NCBI GenBank assembly: GCA_036898135.1
Contig: CM072511.1
Coordinates: 80,904,762 to 80,968,761 of the forward strand
DNA length: 64,000 bases
Source of the DNA: Oncomelania hupensis
Lineage: Eukaryota; Mollusca; Gastropoda; Littorinimorpha; Pomatiopsidae
Direction: 5' to 3'
Positions 60,495 to 64,000 of this stretch are shown one piece after another. The first letter of the stretch is position 1; each line of letters begins with the position of its first letter. The notes under the pieces are model-generated. The model was not told where the DNA came from. It did no database searches and saw only the letters and a program-made list of their open reading frames with translations. The translations under genes were made by a program, and so were the position numbers.

Positions 60495-61432
60495 TGCCCT
60501 TGCAGATCACGAAGGCACAGTCAGCATAGGGGGAAGGGCAATCTCCAACCTTCGTTTTGCGGATGAAATTGATGGATTGGCTGGAGAGGAACAAGAACTT
60601 GGACAGCTGGTACAGAGGCGTGAAACCACCTCCAGAGCCTATGGAATGGAAATAAGTGCAGAGAAGACCAAAATAATGACCAACAACACCAATGGCATCA
60701 ACACGGACATCAAAGTCCAAGGCCAATCCCTCAACACAGTGCATAGCTTCAAATATTTAGGAGCTATTGTATCAGACAATGGGTCCCGACAGGAAGTCAT
60801 CTCCAGAATCGCACAAACAACTGCTGCCCTGGCGAGGTTGAAGCCAATTTGGAAAGACAGGACCATCAGTCTACATTCCAAGGTAAGGCTGCTGCGCTCC
60901 CTTGTCATCTCCATCTTCCTAAATGCTTGCGAAACGTGGACCCTCACAGCAGATCTCCAACGAAGAATACAAAGCATGGAGATGAGGTGCTACAGAAGAC
61001 ATCTGGGCATTTCCTATACCCAGCACATCACCAACGACGAAGTCCGACAGACCATCACACAAGCCATTGGACAACACGATGACCTGCTCACAGTGGTGAA
61101 AAAACGTAAACTCCTTTTGTCTAAAATCACTTCGGTGAATAGACGTTAAATGAAACAAACAAATAAACAAACAAACGTAAACTCCGATGGTATGGCCACG
61201 TCACCAGATCATCAGGTCTTGCAAAGACCATCCTGCAAGGCACAGTACAAAGAGGTAGAAGAAGAGGGAGACCGAAAAAGAGGTGGGAGGACAACATTCG
61301 AGAATGGACTGGTTTGACACTGAGCGAAACAATCAGTGTTGCTGAGGACATGGAAAGATGGAGTACGCTGGTTAAACGATCATCTGTGGTGCCCCTACGA
61401 CCTCCGAGTTATGGGATAGGATAGGATAGGAT
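60495..61432 (+). mobile_element. LINE-B copy, RT active site to 3' tail
   Basis: Continues 59255-59917: [20 protein letters not shown] (the usual FADD box reads FADE here), [79 protein letters not shown] 58-bp insertion at 61115-61172 breaks the frame. Then follow the C-terminal region (RWYGHVTRSSGLAKT-like) and (GGATA)n tail at 61415-61435. Confidence 0.9.
61115..61172 (+). mobile_element. 58-bp retroposed 3' end with UUCG hairpin and (AAAC)n tail
   Basis: Flanked by perfect 13-bp duplications AAACGTAAACTCC (61102-61114, 61173-61185). The insert holds a hairpin GTCTA...TCAC-TTCG-GTGA...TAGAC (61119-61144), GTTAAATG and an (AAAC)n-like tail. It fits target-primed reverse transcription stopping after the 3' hairpin of an unidentified LINE or SINE. 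Confidence 0.85.
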
Positions 61433-62775
61433 AGGAATAATAAACAACGAATGAGTCAACCAATTATATACAAATACGTACGAATACTTTATTATTTCAC
61501 AAGATAAATTCAACATCTATCCAAGCCTAATTCTCCCTTCACACCACCACTCCCTCCGGGTCCCCACCCCGATGCCCTAAATAATTAACGAGCTTTTTCA
61601 TTGTATGCCTATACATAGAAAACAAGTTAACAGATAAATATCCGGTTTCACTGGGAAAAATAACCCGATCTTGTTTTTAAATAAAGAATTTATTACGGTT
61701 GACTTGTTTCACTTTTGGCAGATGGTAGAGGCGAAAGGCGGCCTGAAACCAATACGGTTGTTCACATTTGTTCTTTTTCCTCTCCAGAGTTGTTTGTGCA
61801 CGGTTATCATCGATTTCCCCAGAAAAGTTATTTGCCGTTTTCTATGTCATCGAGGCGATCAGAAGTCGGGAACTTATGTGGAAATATCGTGCGTCATGAG
61901 CATGCTTGTCGGAATGTGCATGTAAACAAACGTGCATGGAGGAAGAGACGGCGGAGGAATAGGGTTGGGTGTGGTGGGGGAGGGGTGAGGGGAGAAATGG
62001 GTGAGAGGTGAGTGAGAGAGAGAGTGAGGGGGGATGGGGAACGGAGGAGTATTTAACTAATATTTCAGTAGCCCAATTGTTTTAATTCTTGGTATGAATT
62101 ATATTAACGTTTAATCATTAGGCTACCTCGCACAGCACTGACGTCAGAGATCAAGGTGAAAGTTGCGCCATGCATAAGGGAAAAGTACATCTACCTTCTA
62201 AGACTGCAGCTCTTACATTTATGCAAGAAACAACCACACAATAAAAATTAATATAACTGCTGGTCTCTGAATCCGACTGTCCGAGGCAAGTATTACCTAT
62301 TATCTCATCAAGTTTTTGATACTCAGAATGATCTCTTTTGAGTTCTTAGCATTGAGCGATACAATCCATGTATTCACTTGATTGATTGTAAGTGCAAACT
62401 TTTTTAGAGTGTTTTTATTATGATAAGGTATATCGATTAAGATCTTGCTGCAAACGACGTACGTCGTCGTCAGCTATTGAGATCAACCCATAGTTACAGG
62501 TAAACTTTGAACATTGTTTATTTTTGCAACGAAACCGACCAGTCGGGTTATTAAAACAGTATGGACCTCAATCTATGACGTGTTTCTTACTTATCTCAAG
62601 AGCTTCGATCGTGTTACCCCATGGGGGAGCAGAACCAACTATAAACTAACAAAAACTACCTCAAAGAAGTGGGTAAGCCAAACCTTTGCGAAGGACCTTG
62701 TCAACGAAGACTCTGATAACAATGATATTTACGTAAACCTTTCCTATGCTACTGAGACCAATGCCTACCTACAGC
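61433..62775. other. Intergenic, no gene recognised
   Basis: Contains purine-rich GTGAGGGGAG sequence near 61975-62045. Two overlapping open frames of 80-100 codons at 61671-62011 and one at 62514-62810 show no family resemblance except where the last runs into LINE-B. Confidence 0.5.
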
Positions 62776-63182
62776 ATATCTACTACGAAGAATACAAAGC
62801 ATGGAGATGAGGTGCTACACAAGACTTCTGTGCATTTCCTATATCCAGCACATCACAAACGACGAAGTCCGGCAGAATATCACACAAGCCATTGGACAAC
62901 ACGATGACCTGCTCACAGTGGTGAAGGAACGGAAACTCCGATGGTACGGCCACGTCCCCAGATCATCAAACCTTGCAAAGACCCTCCTGCAAGACACAGT
63001 GCAAGGAGGTAGAAGAAGAGGGAGACCGAAAAAGATGCGGGAGGACAACATTCAAGATTGGACTGGCTTGACACTGAGCGTAGCCATTAGGGTTGCTGCG
63101 GACAGAGAAAGATGGAATACGCTGGTTAAACGATCATCTGCGGTGCCCCAACGACCTCCAAGTTACGGTATAGGATAGGATA
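62776..63182 (+). mobile_element. LINE-B copy, 3' fragment
   Basis: 5'-truncated copy: MEMRCYTRLLCISYIQHITN, QAIGQHDDLLTVVKERKLRW, GRRRGRPKKMREDNIQDWTG, SSAVPQRPPSYGIG, then GGATA tail. Open over its whole length (125 codons). Confidence 0.9.
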
Positions 63183-63251
63183 CACAGCCATATACAGGCA
63201 GTGACGCACCACTATACAGATAGAAGAAGATACACACTCATTCTTCATTAC

Positions 63252-63582
63252 ATTAACATACATAAAATGCCTACATTGTTAAATAATAACATCATAGGAA
63301 GCCCCAGTGACCACCTCGCAGAAAGCGTCCAATATTCCCAAACTGATCCAACCACACACAAATGAGGAGTTTTGTCGCGGAAGAGTTTTCTCAAAAAAAA
63401 AAAAAAAGGTTGGTGACTGATCTAGCGAAGAAGAAGATAGTATAGTAGATTTATAGAACATAGTAGGAAAGAGAAAGAACAAAGGAGAAAGACAGCGACA
63501 GTGGGAATTTAAAGCACTAAATTTCCAGAAAGTAAGGATACTATTTAGACTGAAACCCCCGGCACCCCCACGGGGGAGTAAG
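63252..63582 (-). mobile_element. Family A retroposon, short form with its own ATGT tail
   Basis: Minus orientation, head at 63550-63582, A15 run inside. The low-coordinate end reads TTACATTAACATACATAAAATGCC, that is, on minus GGCATTTTATGTATGTTAATG then AATG. It therefore ends about 245 bp early, with a tail-like repeat. Confidence 0.75.
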
Positions 63583-64000
63583 GGGGGGGGGGGCACTCAT
63601 TCTTCCAACAAAAATGCAAGAACAACATCGGTATACATTTTTGTCTGCATCCCTTAAAATATTGCAAACTTTCAATGCACTAACCATTTTCCTGTAACAT
63701 CTCAAGGACAAATGGCAATCATACCACCCTTTAAAAAAATCATATCCTTCGTTCTGCAGATACGGCGTAGCATTTTTGGGTTTTTGACTTTGGGGGGGGG
63801 GGGGGGGGGGGGCATGATTTGGGTGATGAAAGGAACATTAAAGTTTAGAACATGCTGCTAGACGAGCGAACACTGATGACAAGCTTCACATCTTCATTTG
63901 TTTATTATTTTAAGCGGAATAAAGTTTAATGACAGATTCCACGCGTGAAAGAACATGTGGAAAATCCGGTAGTAAACAAGCTACGTTATGTCACGATTAC
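63583..64000. other. Non-coding end of window
   Basis: G runs at 63578-63593 and 63792-63812; nothing else recognised. Confidence 0.5.

Noticed and set aside
61671..62011. Two overlapping frames of 84 and 98 codons
   Set aside because: No family resemblance, overlapping each other in different frames, with no splice or transcript logic.

Overview
The window is animal nuclear DNA, AT-rich and packed with retroposons. Three genes are split by GT-AG introns, and microsatellites and degenerate LINEs, SINEs and DNA transposons are abundant. Gene content (a mitochondrial CoA-transferase and an animal-type SWEET sugar transporter) and repeat style (LINE and SINE 3' hairpins followed by (AAAC)n-type tails, abundant TGACCTTGACC motifs) suggest a marine invertebrate, most likely a mollusc. 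The lineage is an inference.

Layout. 1-13796 is a nearly complete second copy of 26113-39910. It ends at exactly 500 Ns (13797-14296). Both copies carry SUGCT (succinate-hydroxymethylglutarate CoA-transferase), its downstream flank, and the last exon of a minus-strand PLAC8-like gene. The first copy starts inside SUGCT intron 2. The second is preceded at 14308-21230 by a minus-strand SWEET transporter gene (five of about six exons) and by SUGCT exons 1-2. SWEET and SUGCT start codons lie head to head about 0.5 kb apart. SUGCT copy 2 can be read across all 13 exons as a 432-residue protein without a break. The duplication is either a recent tandem duplication or, more likely, two alleles placed side by side by the assembler.

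39911-45222 holds nested retroposons. 45223-52521 is a young, GC-rich LTR retrotransposon (LTRs of 1011 bp with five differences, 5-bp target duplication CATTC). Its pol order is protease, integrase, reverse transcriptase, RNase H. This is the Gmr1-type order, the reverse of ordinary Ty3/gypsy. It interrupts an old non-LTR element (44590-45222 and 52522-53630). 55081-57431 is a decayed pogo-like DNA transposon with 21-bp terminal inverted repeats. 57.9-59.1 kb is a field of AAT/ATT microsatellites that starts as the tail of a tRNA/5S-type SINE. 59.2-63.6 kb contains LINE copies and more nested retroposons.

No bacterial-type operons, CRISPR arrays or canonical tRNA/rRNA genes were seen. The most interesting items are the integrase-first LTR element, a set of unrelated-looking retroposons sharing a 3' hairpin-GAC-TAAA signature (one insertion only 58 bp long), a retroposon found three times antisense inside the same LINE family, the probable false duplication, and an unrecognised 277-residue ORF inside SUGCT intron 2.
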